A DNA stretch of 64,000 bases from contig NZ_CP017481.1 in the NCBI RefSeq assembly GCF_002307355.1, forward strand, positions 930,001-994,000. The letters run 5' to 3'. The DNA is from Pectobacterium polaris. GTDB lineage: Bacteria; Pseudomonadota; Gammaproteobacteria; Enterobacterales; Enterobacteriaceae. Position 1 is the first letter of the stretch. Each line of letters starts with the position of its first letter. The position numbers and the translations under genes were made by a program. Positions 45,646 to 58,080 of this stretch are shown here, piece by piece. The notes beneath the pieces were generated by a model that saw nothing but the letters and a program-made list of their open reading frames with translations, was not told the DNA's origin and made no database searches.

Positions 45646-46383
45646 ATGTCGCAATTATTCTCCAACAATGAAACTATAAGCAGAGTAATAAAAAATCAAT
45701 TCGATACAGCATTAAGTCACTATGGCGACATCAAATATTCCTATATGGTATTAAATAAGAAAAAACCTACAGAAATTCTTATCATTTCAAATCACCATGA
45801 CGAGTGGAGAGAGATATACCGAGCCAATAACTATCAACACATCGATCCTGTAGTCATTGCTGCACTTAATAAAATCACACCTTTCCCTTGGGACGAAGAT
45901 TTACTTGTCAGCACACAACTGAAGATGTCAAAGATCTTCAACTTATCCAAAGAGCATAACATCACCAACGGCTATACTTTCGTGCTTCATGACCACACTA
46001 ACAATCTGGTTATGTTATCTATCATGATTGATGAATCTAATGTGAGTAACATTGATGAGGTCATCGAGAGTAATAAAGATAAATTACAAATGACGTTGAT
46101 GAACATCCATTCAGAAACCATCTCTCTTTACAGAGAGATGATCAGAAACAAAGAGGATGAAAGGTCAAATGATAAAGATATTTTTTCTCAACGAGAAAAT
46201 GAAATTCTTTACTGGGCCAGCATGGGAAAAACCTATCAGGAAATCGCACTGATATTAGGTATTAAAACAGGAACCGTTAAATTCCACATCGGCAATGTTG
46301 TAAAAAAACTCGGTGTATTAAATGCCAAACATGCCATCAGACTTGGCATCGAATTACAACTTATCCGACCGGTTCAGTCATAG
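45646..46383 (+). CDS. expR: Quorum-sensing LuxR-family regulator ExpR
   Basis: The 245-residue protein has an N-terminal acyl-homoserine-lactone binding domain (about 20-165, with the conserved W, Y and D residues in YSYMV, DEWREIYRANNYQHIDPV) and a C-terminal LuxR helix-turn-helix (about 180-240, FSQRENEILYWASMGKT, then TVKFHIGNVVKKLG). In Pectobacterium, ExpR without AHL activates rsmA and so restrains exoenzymes; AHL relieves it. It is convergent with expI and their coding ends overlap by 23 bp. Confidence 0.93.
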   Translation: MSQLFSNNETISRVIKNQFDTALSHYGDIKYSYMVLNKKKPTEILIISNHHDEWREIYRANNYQHIDPVVIAALNKITPFPWDEDLLVSTQLKMSKIFNLSKEHNITNGYTFVLHDHTNNLVMLSIMIDESNVSNIDEVIESNKDKLQMTLMNIHSETISLYREMIRNKEDERSNDKDIFSQRENEILYWASMGKTYQEIALILGIKTGTVKFHIGNVVKKLGVLNAKHAIRLGIELQLIRPVQS

Positions 46384-47014
46384 GCTCGAAAGACAGTGGC
46401 CACTCTCGTAGCTTACTTTCAACGAACTCTTGATTGTTATTTATACGACGAACTAACACATCCTGGCTTTCTTTGTCGACAGGTAAAAACAGTAGATAAA
46501 CCCTTTCCTGCTTTTCTGACAATCCTTGTTCAACAACAGAAATTTTCCAGCCAGAACGCTTTAATATTGTGAGCATAGGATGGCTGACGATTGTGTAAAC
46601 ACCATCATATCCTTTACTTCTTGAGTAATTCACCGTTGCCAAAAAGAACATCGTGCTAACGGGATAAGTATTACCTAAAATAGTTTTCGACCGAGCTTTA
46701 TCTACAAAAAAGCGACTCGACTCAATATAGTTCCCTTCGGGAATATCTACTTTATCAAAATAGGGAAAAAATGTGCCGGTAATCATATTAGGGTATTTTG
46801 TTTCGATTAACCGGGAACTGCAAATGACCTGATTATCTTCTACGCCGAAAAGATAGGTCGCGTTATCATCATCATATTGATCGAACTCCATCCCATTAAT
46901 ACATTTTACCGCCCAATTTAGCCGGTCCTTAAACGTTTCTTTTCTGAGCGTAAACAATTCTTCCGATTTTTTTTCCGACAATAGTGTGTAACTTACATCG
47001 AATATCTCTAACAT
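46361..47014 (-). CDS. expI: Acyl-homoserine-lactone synthase ExpI
   Basis: The 217-residue LuxI-family enzyme makes N-(3-oxoacyl)-homoserine lactone from S-adenosylmethionine and acyl-ACP. Conserved residues appear in LRKETFKDRLNW (R and W), QYDDDNATYL (D), and ESSRFFVDKAR (E and R). It is the signal producer for the ExpR system that governs plant-cell-wall-degrading enzymes and, in some strains, carbapenem. TGGAGG precedes ATG 47014. Its gene is as A+T rich as expR. Alternative names are carI, ohlI or ahlI. Confidence 0.95.
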   Translation of the reverse strand: MLEIFDVSYTLLSEKKSEELFTLRKETFKDRLNWAVKCINGMEFDQYDDDNATYLFGVEDNQVICSSRLIETKYPNMITGTFFPYFDKVDIPEGNYIESSRFFVDKARSKTILGNTYPVSTMFFLATVNYSRSKGYDGVYTIVSHPMLTILKRSGWKISVVEQGLSEKQERVYLLFLPVDKESQDVLVRRINNNQEFVESKLREWPLSFEPMTEPVG

Positions 47015-47228
47015 TTTTCCTCCATTAAAAATTTGCAGCTAGACATCACAAAAACAGATACACCATCCAATACGTTCTTTTGCCTTTTAAAATCCTCGGC
47101 TTATTGTCATTGTATTCTGTCGCTTTCCACGGCGGTTGTACAGATGCAACCTGCATTGTCAGCAAGAGTTCATAAACAAAAAAACACCGCGAGAAAATCC
47201 AATATAACCATATGATAAACAGATAAAA

Positions 47229-47264
47229 AAAATCCGGAAACGCGAGACGATTCCGGATTTTTAT
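47229..47264 (-). terminator. Rho-independent terminator of argG
   Basis: AATCCGGAA and TTCCGGATT form a stem with an 11-nt loop, flanked by A and T runs on both sides. On the minus strand it lies just after the argG stop codon. The rest of 47015-47228 is the expI upstream region. Confidence 0.82.
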
Positions 47265-47281
47265 ATTGCTCAATCTGTGCG

Positions 47282-49040
<1,759 letters not shown>

Positions 49041-49616
49041 ATGTCTAAGAAAGTCGCCGTTCTGCTGGCTCCTGGGTTTGAAGAAGCAGAAGCGATTATG
49101 GTGATTGATGTACTGCACCGTATGAAGATAGAAGTCACCATGCTGTCATGCTATGACAGACTGGAGCTGCACAGTTATCACAATATTCGCATGTTTGCCG
49201 ATGCTCTGCTGGAAAGAAGCCAGGACACGCTGTTTGATGCCGTAGTCATTCCTGGCGGCCCACAGGGAACGGTAAATCTGGCCGCAAACCCGATGGTCGT
49301 CGAGTTTATCCGTCGCCACGACGACGCGGGGAAACTGATTTGCCCACTGTGCTCCGCAGCCGCTCGCGTGCTGGGGGGTAACAAACTGCTGAAAGGCCGC
49401 CGCTACGTTTGCTCCGGGAATTTATGGCAGGACGTGACCGATGGCGTTTATGTTGACGAGAAAGTCGTGGAAGACGGCAATCTGATCAGCGGCAAGGGGC
49501 TGGGGGTCACATTCGACTTTGCCTTTACCATCGCCAGCCGTCTGACCGGTGACAAAGAAAACGCCAACTTCCAGGTTGAGCACATCGATTACGATTACTG
49601 GCGCGTGCCAGCGTAA
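49041..49616 (+). CDS. DJ-1/PfpI family protein
   Basis: The 191-residue single-domain protein of the DJ-1 superfamily starts KKVAVLLAPGFEEAEAI with the conserved glutamate. It places its nucleophile-elbow cysteine in LICPLCSAAARVLGG; a second cysteine three residues later is not usual. Relatives act as glyoxalases, deglycases, chaperones or proteases, and function cannot be assigned. I chose ATG 49041 with TGGAG upstream. Confidence 0.85.
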   Translation: MSKKVAVLLAPGFEEAEAIMVIDVLHRMKIEVTMLSCYDRLELHSYHNIRMFADALLERSQDTLFDAVVIPGGPQGTVNLAANPMVVEFIRRHDDAGKLICPLCSAAARVLGGNKLLKGRRYVCSGNLWQDVTDGVYVDEKVVEDGNLISGKGLGVTFDFAFTIASRLTGDKENANFQVEHIDYDYWRVPA

Positions 49617-49699
49617 CCGTTCACCAACCTAATGATAAGGCGCGCACCCTCGCGCCTTCCTGTGTGACCTTCCAGCATGACCTTCTTTTATAGATAGCC

Positions 49700-50878
49700 T
49701 TAATAACCTTCCCCATAACGCTCGCGGTACTCTTTCGGCGTGATGTCATACCCTTTCTTAAAGACGGCATAAAAATAGGGCAGCGAAGGGTAGCCACACA
49801 TCAATGAGATCTCACCAATCGAGAGTGAGGTCGATATTAGCAAGTTACGCGCCCGATCCAACTTCTCCTCATGAATCATGCCGTGAATAGTCTGGCCGAC
49901 TTCGTCTTTGAAGCGTTTTTCCAGGTTCGAGCGGGAAATCCCTACCGCATCCAGCACCTGCTCAACCTTAATCCCTTTGCAGGCGTGATAGCGGATAAAA
50001 TGCATCGCCTGAATCACAGCAGGATCGTGCACAGAGCGATAATCTGTTGAGCGACGTTCAACCACCCGAACTGGCGGCACCAAAATACGCTGTAGCGGTA
50101 CATCAGACTGATTCAACAGCAGCTGGTGCAGCAGTTTCGCCGCGCGATACCCCATTTGGCGCGTGCCCTGCGCGACTGACGAGAGCGCAACGCGAGAAAG
50201 GTAGCGGATCAGATCTTCGTTATCGATCCCGATGACGCACAGCTTTTCCGGTACGGCAATATTCAGGTGTTCGCAGACCTGCAACAAATGGCGCGCGCGG
50301 GAATCCGTCACCGCAATAATCCCCGTCTGCGGCGGTAACCCCTGCACCCAGTCAGACAGCCGATTTTGCGCGTATTGCCAGTTATCCGGCGAGGTTTCCA
50401 TTCCCTGATACACCACACCCTGATACTTTTCTGCCGCAACCAGCTGCCGGAAAGCATGCTCCCGTTCCTGCGCCCAACCTTTCCCGCCCGATGCCGGCAG
50501 GCCATAAAAAGCAAAGCGATTCAGCCCTTTCTCTTTGAGGTGCATAAACGCGCTTTCCACCAGCGCATAATTATCTGTCGCGATATAATGCACGGGCGGA
50601 TAATCCTCGGGCTGATGGTAAGAACCGCCCACACCCACCAGCGGAACATTCACATCCTGTAGTAGCCGCTTGATCTCGCCATCGTCAAAATCGGCAATCA
50701 CGCCGTCGCCAAGCCATTCTTTGATGTTATCAATGCGGCACCGGAAATCCTCTTCAATGAAGATGTCCCAGTCGCACTGAGAGGCCTGTAAATACTCGCC
50801 AACCCCTTCAACCACCTGACGGTCATACACTTTGTTAGCGTTGAACAGCAGCGTGATGCGATAGCGTTTTTCAAACAT
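49700..50878 (-). CDS. xylR: Xylose operon regulatory protein XylR
   Basis: XylR activates the xylose transport and catabolism genes when it binds xylose. The 392-residue protein has an N-terminal LacI-type sugar-binding domain (about 1-280) and a C-terminal AraC helix-turn-helix domain (about 290-385, VEQVLDAVGISRSNLEKRF and IGEISLMCGYPSLPYFY). It ends the xylFGHR order as in E. coli. The start codon has only a weak ribosome-binding site. Confidence 0.95.
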   Translation of the reverse strand: MFEKRYRITLLFNANKVYDRQVVEGVGEYLQASQCDWDIFIEEDFRCRIDNIKEWLGDGVIADFDDGEIKRLLQDVNVPLVGVGGSYHQPEDYPPVHYIATDNYALVESAFMHLKEKGLNRFAFYGLPASGGKGWAQEREHAFRQLVAAEKYQGVVYQGMETSPDNWQYAQNRLSDWVQGLPPQTGIIAVTDSRARHLLQVCEHLNIAVPEKLCVIGIDNEDLIRYLSRVALSSVAQGTRQMGYRAAKLLHQLLLNQSDVPLQRILVPPVRVVERRSTDYRSVHDPAVIQAMHFIRYHACKGIKVEQVLDAVGISRSNLEKRFKDEVGQTIHGMIHEEKLDRARNLLISTSLSIGEISLMCGYPSLPYFYAVFKKGYDITPKEYRERYGEGY

Positions 50879-51014
50879 GGCAGTTGGCGCTCATTAATCG
50901 CAAGTTCCTTGAATAAAGTCTTCTTCCTTGAATAGCACAGCGCCCCAAGAGGCCAAAATAATTTACTGATTATTGCGAGCCGCCACGTATTTCCTTCGCA
51001 GACTCGACGTCGCG

Positions 51015-52196
51015 TCACACACGACGCTTTGTTGCGGTATCCATCCACACCGCCAACAGAAGGATTCCGCCTTTAACGACGTATTGCCAGAACGTCGGCA
51101 CATCCAGCATGCTCATCCCGTTATCCAGCGACGCCATGATAAATGCCCCCATCACCGCGCCCGCGACACTACCAATGCCGCCCGCCAGACTGGTGCCGCC
51201 AATCACGCAGGCGGCAATTGCATCCAGCTCGGCAATATTCCCGGCAGATGGCGACCCGGCCCCCAGTCGTGAACTGAGAATCAGCCCGGCAACCGCAACC
51301 ATCAGGCCGTTAATCGCGAACACCGCCATTTTGGTGCGCTCGACATTCACGCCCGATAGGCGAGCGGCATCGATATTCCCGCCCACGGCATAGATGCGGC
51401 GGCCAAATGCGGTTCGCGTCGCCAGAAAAATACCGCCCAGCATCAACAGCGTCAGCACCAGAACCGGCGTTGGCACACCGCGATAGTCATTCAGCAGATA
51501 AATCGCGCCCAGCACCACCAGTGCCGTAAATGTCTGACGGCCAATATCGCCTGCGGGTGGGTTTATCGGTAACCCTAATCGGGCGCGACTGCTGCGCCGA
51601 CGCCACTGCCAGGCAATAAACACCATCAGACCGATGGCACCGAACATAAAACCCATGCCAGAAGGCAGATAGCTCTGCCCAATCTGCGACATTGCCTCGC
51701 TGGTTGGGGAAATCGTGGTCCCGTTGGTGATGCCGATCAGAATGCCGCGAAAAGCCAGCATCCCGGCCAGCGTTACGATAAACGAAGGGACTTTCCGGTA
51801 GGCGACCCACCAGCCATTCCACGCGCCCAGCAATAGTCCCAGCGCGAGCGTCACGACGATGGTCAACGGCAAGGGCCAACCAAACCAGACATCAAAAATC
51901 GCCGCCGCCCCGCCCAGTAACCCCATCATCGAGCCGACCGACAGATCGATTTCAGCGGAGATAATGACAAACACCATACCGACCGCCAGAATGCCGGTGA
52001 TCGCCGTTTGCCTCAGCAGATTGGAGAGATTACGCGCGCTGAGATACGCCCCGTCGGTCATGTAGGTGAAAAAGAGCATGATGGCGATGATGGCGGCAAT
52101 CATCACGTAGACCTGAAGATTGATACTTTTCAACCGTTGCAGCATCGAGGCAGAGCCAGCGATATGTTGTTGTTCAGACTGCGATGTTTTCAGCAC
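51015..52196 (-). CDS. xylH: D-xylose ABC transporter permease
   Basis: The 393-residue membrane protein, the same length as E. coli XylH, has about ten helices and the monosaccharide-importer blocks [32 protein letters not shown] and [16 protein letters not shown]. It forms the channel through which XylF delivers xylose. I chose GTG 52196, because GAGGAG lies eight bases upstream; GTG 52205 overlaps that site. The start lies inside the end of xylG. Confidence 0.95.
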   Translation of the reverse strand: MLKTSQSEQQHIAGSASMLQRLKSINLQVYVMIAAIIAIMLFFTYMTDGAYLSARNLSNLLRQTAITGILAVGMVFVIISAEIDLSVGSMMGLLGGAAAIFDVWFGWPLPLTIVVTLALGLLLGAWNGWWVAYRKVPSFIVTLAGMLAFRGILIGITNGTTISPTSEAMSQIGQSYLPSGMGFMFGAIGLMVFIAWQWRRRSSRARLGLPINPPAGDIGRQTFTALVVLGAIYLLNDYRGVPTPVLVLTLLMLGGIFLATRTAFGRRIYAVGGNIDAARLSGVNVERTKMAVFAINGLMVAVAGLILSSRLGAGSPSAGNIAELDAIAACVIGGTSLAGGIGSVAGAVMGAFIMASLDNGMSMLDVPTFWQYVVKGGILLLAVWMDTATKRRV

Positions 52197-53715
52197 GATG
52201 TTCACTCCTCAATGCAGCTTCCATAACCTGTTCCTGGGTTAAATCACGATTGACCAAATCCGCTTTGATCCGCCCCTGATGCATCACCAATACCCGATCG
52301 CTCAACCCCAGCACTTCGGGCAATTCAGAAGAAATAACAATGACGGCAATGTGCTGTTTTACCAGCGCATTAATGAGCTTATAGATTTCATATTTGGCAC
52401 CGATATCGATGCCGCGCGTGGGTTCATCGAGAATCAGAATGCGAGGGTTCAACAGCAGACATTTCGCCAGCACCGCTTTTTGCTGGTTGCCGCCGCTTAA
52501 TCGGGCAATCGCCAGTTCCGGGCTGGAGGTTTTCACTTTCAGGTTCGCTAGAGACTGCCGGATGATGTCCTGCTCACGGGCATCATCCAGCATGGAAAAC
52601 GCCCCTGTGAATTGGTCGAGGGCCGCCAGCGTCATGTTCTGCGCCACGCTCATCACCGGGACTATGCCGTCCTTCTTACGATCCTCCGGCACCATCGCAA
52701 TACCCAGTGCCATCGCCTGTTGGCAATTGCTGATGGTCACTGGCTTACCGTCAATAAAGATGTCGCCCTGCCAATGGCCGTGATATGCACCAAACAGGCA
52801 CTGCACCGTTTCCGTACGCCCTGACCCAACCAGCCCAGCAATGCCGAGAATTTCACCTCGGTGCAGAGCAAACGAGACATCATCCACCCGACGAATGTGG
52901 CGATTCACAGGGTGCCAGGCGGTCAGGTGTTCTACGCGCAGCACTTCTTCACCAACGACATGCGGTTCATTGGGATAAAGCTCCGTCAGTTCACGCCCTA
53001 CCATCATGGCAATGATCTGGTCCTCGCTCAGCTCAACAGCCGGACGCGTACCAATCGGCTTCCCGTCGCGAATCACGCAAATCACATCGGAAATGGCTTT
53101 AACTTCGTTGAGCTTGTGCGAGATATAGATGCAGGCGATACCGTGATCGCGCAGATCCTGAATGATCTCCAGCAGGATTGCGGTTTCCCGCTCGGTCAAT
53201 GAGGCCGTTGGCTCATCCAGCACCAGCAGACGCACCTGCTTGTTTAGCGCTTTGGCGATTTCCACCAGTTGCTGCTGGCCTAACCCAAGCTCGCCCACTT
53301 TAGTATTCGGGTCAACAGCCAGCTTGACCTGCTCCAGCATGCGCTGGCAGCGGAGGTACATATTGTCGTAATCCATCACGCCAAAACGCGTCCACTCGTT
53401 GCCCAAAAAGAGGTTCTCCAGCACCGTCATCTCTTTCACCAGCGCCAGTTCCTGATGAATGATCGCGATGCCTTTTTGCTCCGTATCGCGAATATGGTTA
53501 GCGCGCAGCTCATCACCAGAGAACACGATCTGCCCGTCATAGCTGCCATACGGGTAAATACCACACAGCACCTTCATTAAGGTGGATTTCCCTGAGCCAT
53601 TCTCGCCACACAGCGACAAAACCTGACCCGCGTCCAGCATCAGGCTAACGTTGTCCACGGCTTTCACCGCGCCAAACGCCTTGGTGATGTTTTTCATTTC
53701 CAACAGATGCGGCAT
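52174..53715 (-). CDS. xylG: D-xylose ABC transporter ATP-binding protein
   Basis: The 513-residue protein carries two ABC ATPase domains, as in sugar importers of the RbsA type. The first has GENGSGKS and [15 protein letters not shown]; the second has a degenerate [10 protein letters not shown]-loop, normal for this subfamily, and LSGGNQQK with DEPTRGID. It energises XylFGH xylose uptake. ATG 53715 matches E. coli XylG and is better spaced from GGAGG than ATG 53718. Confidence 0.96.
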   Translation of the reverse strand: MPHLLEMKNITKAFGAVKAVDNVSLMLDAGQVLSLCGENGSGKSTLMKVLCGIYPYGSYDGQIVFSGDELRANHIRDTEQKGIAIIHQELALVKEMTVLENLFLGNEWTRFGVMDYDNMYLRCQRMLEQVKLAVDPNTKVGELGLGQQQLVEIAKALNKQVRLLVLDEPTASLTERETAILLEIIQDLRDHGIACIYISHKLNEVKAISDVICVIRDGKPIGTRPAVELSEDQIIAMMVGRELTELYPNEPHVVGEEVLRVEHLTAWHPVNRHIRRVDDVSFALHRGEILGIAGLVGSGRTETVQCLFGAYHGHWQGDIFIDGKPVTISNCQQAMALGIAMVPEDRKKDGIVPVMSVAQNMTLAALDQFTGAFSMLDDAREQDIIRQSLANLKVKTSSPELAIARLSGGNQQKAVLAKCLLLNPRILILDEPTRGIDIGAKYEIYKLINALVKQHIAVIVISSELPEVLGLSDRVLVMHQGRIKADLVNRDLTQEQVMEAALRSEHRAENIAV

Positions 53716-53851
53716 CATGGCCTCCGTGATTCAGGTGTCTCAGGCCTCGCCTGCGACAGTGGCGAGCCACAACGTTATGTCGTGGCTCGGTAACCTTCTT
53801 TCCTACATCCTGAAACTCGAATTATTTAGGGTATATTGGCGGTGGAGTGCG

Positions 53852-54850
53852 TTAATACACATCCGTTTTTTTGTGGAAGCCATCGGCAATGACGGTGGAA
53901 TCGATATTAGATTTATCGACGGGAATTGGAGTCAGTAAGAAGGAAGGAATGTCTTTCAACCCATTGTTTAATTTAGCGTTGGATTCCGGGGTTTTATCGG
54001 AGCCGAGTGCCACGGCGATATCTGCGGCGTCTTTCGCCAGCTTGCTGATCGGCTTATAGACCGTCATGGTTTGCGTGCCTGCCACAATACGTTTGATTGC
54101 AGCCAGATCGGCATCCTGACCGGAAATCGCCACTTTCCCTGCCAATCCCTGTGCGGCAAGCGCCTGAATCGCCCCGCCCGCCGTGGCATCGTTCGACGCC
54201 ACAACAGCATCAATCTTATTGCTGCTCGCCGTTAGCGCATTTTCCATAATTTTCAGCGCATTCTCTGGTAGCCAGGCATCAACCCACTGATCGCCGACCA
54301 CTTTTATTTTCCCACTCTCGATCAACGGCGTGAGCACTTTCATTTGCCCCTGGCGAAACAGCTTCGCATTATTATCGACTGGAGAGCCGCCCATTAAGAA
54401 ATAGTTCCCGCCAGGCACCTTATCGACGAGATATTTCGCCTGCAGTTCTCCAACCTTCTCATTATCAAATGAAATATAAAAATCCACGTCCGCATTATTA
54501 ATCATGCGATCGTAAGCAAGCACTTTTATTCCCTCACGTTTTGCTTCCGCAATAACATTACCAAGTACCTGACCGTTATAAGGAATAATCACCAATACAT
54601 CGACACCGCGATTGATCATGTTTTCTATTTGAGAAATTTGTGTCGCTTCATTGCCGTTTGCTGATTGAACAAAAACATCAGCACCCTGCTTTTTGGCTTG
54701 CTCAACAAAAAGATCGCGATCTTTCTGCCAGCGTTCGAGACGCAAATCATCAATCGCCATGCCTATTTTAACGTCCTTAGCGAATCCGGGCTGACAAGCA
54801 AGAATGAATACGGCACAAGCTGAGAGTAAAAAATGGTTAACTTTCATCAT
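53852..54850 (-). CDS. xylF: D-xylose-binding periplasmic protein
   Basis: The 332-residue protein has a signal peptide (about 1-24, ending near GFAKD). The mature ribose-binding-protein-type part shows KIGMAIDDLRLERWQKDRD, VQSANGNE, MINRGVDVLVIIPYNGQ and VVASNDATAGGA, all close to E. coli XylF. It captures xylose in the periplasm for XylGH. It is the first gene of xylFGHR, and its upstream region is shared with the divergent xylAB. Confidence 0.95.
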   Translation of the reverse strand: MMKVNHFLLSACAVFILACQPGFAKDVKIGMAIDDLRLERWQKDRDLFVEQAKKQGADVFVQSANGNEATQISQIENMINRGVDVLVIIPYNGQVLGNVIAEAKREGIKVLAYDRMINNADVDFYISFDNEKVGELQAKYLVDKVPGGNYFLMGGSPVDNNAKLFRQGQMKVLTPLIESGKIKVVGDQWVDAWLPENALKIMENALTASSNKIDAVVASNDATAGGAIQALAAQGLAGKVAISGQDADLAAIKRIVAGTQTMTVYKPISKLAKDAADIAVALGSDKTPESNAKLNNGLKDIPSFLLTPIPVDKSNIDSTVIADGFHKKTDVY

Positions 54851-55199
54851 AGAGTACCTTTTTTATTTAAGATGCAGGGCCTAAGACACCAATCGCCAGC
54901 AAAGTATTGTCGCTAAACATCCCTCCATCAATTACAGATTTTTATCCTCCAATTATGTTTTTTGGTTTAATTTCCGTTTTTTGATACGGGTCATATTTTA
55001 TTGTCGAGTAACATTTTCATTTTGTTACCTATTGCGAAGTGTATTCAGAGTAAAACGCCGTTATTTTTGCGACACAGCGCACATTTAATAATTCTCTGAA
55101 TTTCAGTGTGAAATAACGTAATTGAGGAAACACTCATCCACTCCGAAAATTAATCACATTCCCGTCTCTTCCGTCTGGGTGGTTTCTAAGGAGTTAACG
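54851..55199. promoter_or_regulatory. Divergent xylF/xylA control region
   Basis: These 349 bp hold no gene. A dyad GTAACA-N9-TGTTAC lies at 55008-55028. The sequence TGTGAAATAACG-TAATTGAG (55107-55126) resembles the E. coli xylA upstream segment bound by XylR. Exact XylR and CRP sites are not proven. Confidence 0.55.
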
Positions 55200-56519
55200 A
55201 TGCAAGCCTATTTTGAACAGATCGAAAAAGTCCGTTATGAAGGTAGCCAAAGCAACAATTCCTTCGCCTTTCGTCACTACAACCCCGATCAGGAAATACT
55301 CGGTAAACGTATGGCGGACCACTTACGTTTTGCCGTCGCGTATTGGCACACGTTCTGCTGGAACGGCGCGGATATGTTCGGTGTCGGCTCCTTTGCTCGT
55401 CCGTGGCAGCAGTCAGGAGACGCGCTGGAGCTGGCGAAGCGCAAGGCAGATATCGCATTCGAATTTTTTCAAAAGCTCAGCGTGCCTTACTACTGCTTTC
55501 ATGACGTCGATGTTGCACCGGAAGGGAACTCACTGAAAGAGTATCTGCATAACTTTGCGGTCATTACTGATGTACTGGCGGAAAAACAACAGGATAGCGG
55601 TGTGAAGCTGCTGTGGGGTACCGCTAACTGCTTCACTCATCCCCGCTACGGCGCAGGCGCGGCCACCAATCCTGACCCAGACGTCTTTGCCTGGGCCGCC
55701 ACGCAGGTGTTCACTGCCATGAACGCGACCAAAAAACTGGGGGGCGAAAACTATGTGCTGTGGGGCGGGCGTGAGGGATATGAAACCCTGCTCAACACCG
55801 ACCTGCGTCAGGAACGTGAACAGATCGGCCGCTTCATGCAGATGGTCGTCGAACATAAACACAAAATCGGTTTTCAGGGCACGCTGCTCATCGAACCGAA
55901 ACCGCAGGAACCGACCAAACACCAATATGATTATGATGTCGCCACCGTTTATGGCTTCCTGAAGCAGTTTGGGCTGGAAAAAGAGATTAAAGTCAACGTG
56001 GAAGCCAACCACGCTACGCTGGCAGGCCATTCCTTCCATCATGAAATCGCCACCGCTGTCGCACTGGGCATTTTCGGATCTGTCGATGCAAACCGCGGCG
56101 ATCCGCAGCTCGGCTGGGACACCGATCAGTTCCCTAACAGCGTGGAAGAGAACGCGCTGATCATGTACGAAATTCTCAAAGCGGGTGGCTTCACAACGGG
56201 TGGGCTGAACTTTGATGCCAAAGTTCGCCGCCAGAGCACCGATCGCTATGACCTTTTCCATGCTCATATCGGCGCGATGGATACGATGGCGCTGGCGCTC
56301 AAGGCTGCTGCCAGAATGATTGAAGATGATAAGCTCAATCAGCTGGTCGCTAAACGCTATGCGGGCTGGAACGGGGAACTGGGTCAGCAAATCCTACAAG
56401 GTAAGGCCTCGCTGGAATCGCTTACCCGCTATGCGGAAAACCATCAACTGGCACCACAGCACCAGAGTGGCCAGCAAGAATTGCTGGAAAATCTGGTTAA
56501 CCGCCACCTATTTGGCTAA
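55200..56519 (+). CDS. xylA: Xylose isomerase
   Basis: XylA converts D-xylose to D-xylulose. The 439-residue protein is one residue shorter than E. coli XylA and has the family signatures: [27 protein letters not shown] with the catalytic histidine, [15 protein letters not shown] with metal ligands, [13 protein letters not shown] and [17 protein letters not shown]. Start ATG 55200 has AAGGAG upstream; the frame extends further without homology. It is co-transcribed with xylB, 73 bp downstream. Confidence 0.97.
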   Translation: MQAYFEQIEKVRYEGSQSNNSFAFRHYNPDQEILGKRMADHLRFAVAYWHTFCWNGADMFGVGSFARPWQQSGDALELAKRKADIAFEFFQKLSVPYYCFHDVDVAPEGNSLKEYLHNFAVITDVLAEKQQDSGVKLLWGTANCFTHPRYGAGAATNPDPDVFAWAATQVFTAMNATKKLGGENYVLWGGREGYETLLNTDLRQEREQIGRFMQMVVEHKHKIGFQGTLLIEPKPQEPTKHQYDYDVATVYGFLKQFGLEKEIKVNVEANHATLAGHSFHHEIATAVALGIFGSVDANRGDPQLGWDTDQFPNSVEENALIMYEILKAGGFTTGGLNFDAKVRRQSTDRYDLFHAHIGAMDTMALALKAAARMIEDDKLNQLVAKRYAGWNGELGQQILQGKASLESLTRYAENHQLAPQHQSGQQELLENLVNRHLFG

Positions 56520-56592
56520 AACGGTACGCTCATCTACGCCACACCTACTGCGACAGACTAAACCCTGTCGCAGAGGCTTATCAGGAGCCACT

Positions 56593-58050
56593 ATGTATAT
56601 CGGTATTGATCTGGGTACTTCCGGTGTGAAAGCCATCCTGCTGGATGAAGCAGGCGAGGTAGTTGCCAGCCATAGCGCCGCGCTGGGTATTTCCCGCCCA
56701 CATCCGCTCTGGTCAGAGCAAGCGCCAGAAGACTGGTGGCAAGCAACCGACCAAGCATTACAGGGGTTGGCGGCAGCACATAGCCTTCGTGCCGTGAAAG
56801 CGCTGGGGTTGACCGGGCAAATGCACGGGGCGACCTTGCTGGATGCTCGCCAGAACGTACTGCGACCCGCGATTCTTTGGAATGACGGACGCAGCGCGGC
56901 TCAATGCCGAACGCTGGAACAGTTGGTACCAACATCGCGTCAGATTACCGGCAACCTGATGATGCCGGGCTTTACCGCGCCCAAGCTGAAATGGGTGCAA
57001 GAAAACGAAAGTGATATCTTTCGTCAAATCGACAAAGTTCTGCTGCCGAAAGACTATCTCCGCTGGCGTCTGACAGGGGAATTTGCCAGCGATATGTCCG
57101 ATGCGGCTGGAACGCTTTGGCTAGACGTTGCCAAACGAGACTGGAGCGATACCCTACTGGAAGCCTGCTCGCTGAACCGCAAACATATGCCCACGCTGTA
57201 TGAAGGCAGCCAGATTACCGGCTATCTGCGAGCTGACATCGCCAGCCGCTGGGGTATGGAGCCCGTCCCCGTCATTGCTGGCGGTGGGGATAACGCAGCA
57301 GGCGCGATTGGCGTCGGGCTGTATCAAACCGGTCAGGCGATGCTGTCTCTCGGCACATCCGGCGTTTACTTCGCCGTCAGCGACGGCTTTCTCAGCAACC
57401 CGCAACATGCCGTACACAGTTTCTGCCACGCGCTGCCAAATACTTGGCACCTAATGTCCGTGATGTTAAGCGCCGCGTCCTGCCTCGACTGGGTCGCCCG
57501 CCTGACGCACGCAGAGAGCGTACCCGCGATGTTGCAGGAAATTGCCTCGACGCCAGTCGATGACAAGATAACGCCAGTGTGGTTCTTGCCCTATCTTTCC
57601 GGCGAACGCACGCCGCACAATAATCCCGATGCCAAAGGCGCATTCTGGGGGCTCACCCATCAGCATGGCCGCCCGGAACTGGCAAAAGCCGTATTGGAAG
57701 GTGTGGGCTTTGCGCTTGCCGACGGCATGGATGCACTGCATATGACGGGGCTCAAGCCCGATAGTATTACGCTGATTGGCGGCGGCGCACGTAGCGCCTA
57801 CTGGCGGCAAATGCTGGCGGATATCAGTGGTCAAACGCTGGAGTACCGCACGGGAGGGGATGTCGGCCCTGCACTAGGTGCCGCGCGTCTGGCGCAAATT
57901 GCCATGCATCCACACACGCCACTGGCAGACCTTCTGCCACCGCTACCACTGGAACAGGTGCATCAACCGGATCCCCAGCGTCACGCCGACTATGCCGAAC
58001 GGAGACGTATATTTAAAACACTCTACCAGCAGCTTAGTCCGCTGATGTAG
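56593..58050 (+). CDS. xylB: Xylulokinase
   Basis: XylB phosphorylates D-xylulose to xylulose 5-phosphate for the pentose phosphate pathway. The 485-residue FGGY kinase matches E. coli (484). It has the phosphate motif YIGIDLGTSGVKAIL at the N-terminus, GLTGQMHG, and the nucleotide-binding TLIGGGARSAYWRQ near 395-408. I chose ATG 56593 with CAGGAG upstream; the long upstream in-frame extension overlaps xylA and is not real. Confidence 0.96.
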   Translation: MYIGIDLGTSGVKAILLDEAGEVVASHSAALGISRPHPLWSEQAPEDWWQATDQALQGLAAAHSLRAVKALGLTGQMHGATLLDARQNVLRPAILWNDGRSAAQCRTLEQLVPTSRQITGNLMMPGFTAPKLKWVQENESDIFRQIDKVLLPKDYLRWRLTGEFASDMSDAAGTLWLDVAKRDWSDTLLEACSLNRKHMPTLYEGSQITGYLRADIASRWGMEPVPVIAGGGDNAAGAIGVGLYQTGQAMLSLGTSGVYFAVSDGFLSNPQHAVHSFCHALPNTWHLMSVMLSAASCLDWVARLTHAESVPAMLQEIASTPVDDKITPVWFLPYLSGERTPHNNPDAKGAFWGLTHQHGRPELAKAVLEGVGFALADGMDALHMTGLKPDSITLIGGGARSAYWRQMLADISGQTLEYRTGGDVGPALGAARLAQIAMHPHTPLADLLPPLPLEQVHQPDPQRHADYAERRRIFKTLYQQLSPLM

Positions 58051-58080
58051 CACCGTTTGTCCTATGCGCCGGACGAATCG

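Noticed and set aside
54851-55199. Exact CRP site upstream of xylA
   Set aside because: Only one good half-site (TGTGA) was found; the other half does not match well enough to annotate.
55530-56390. 286-residue open frame antisense to xylA
   Set aside because: xylA is complete on the other strand and the antisense protein shows no family features.
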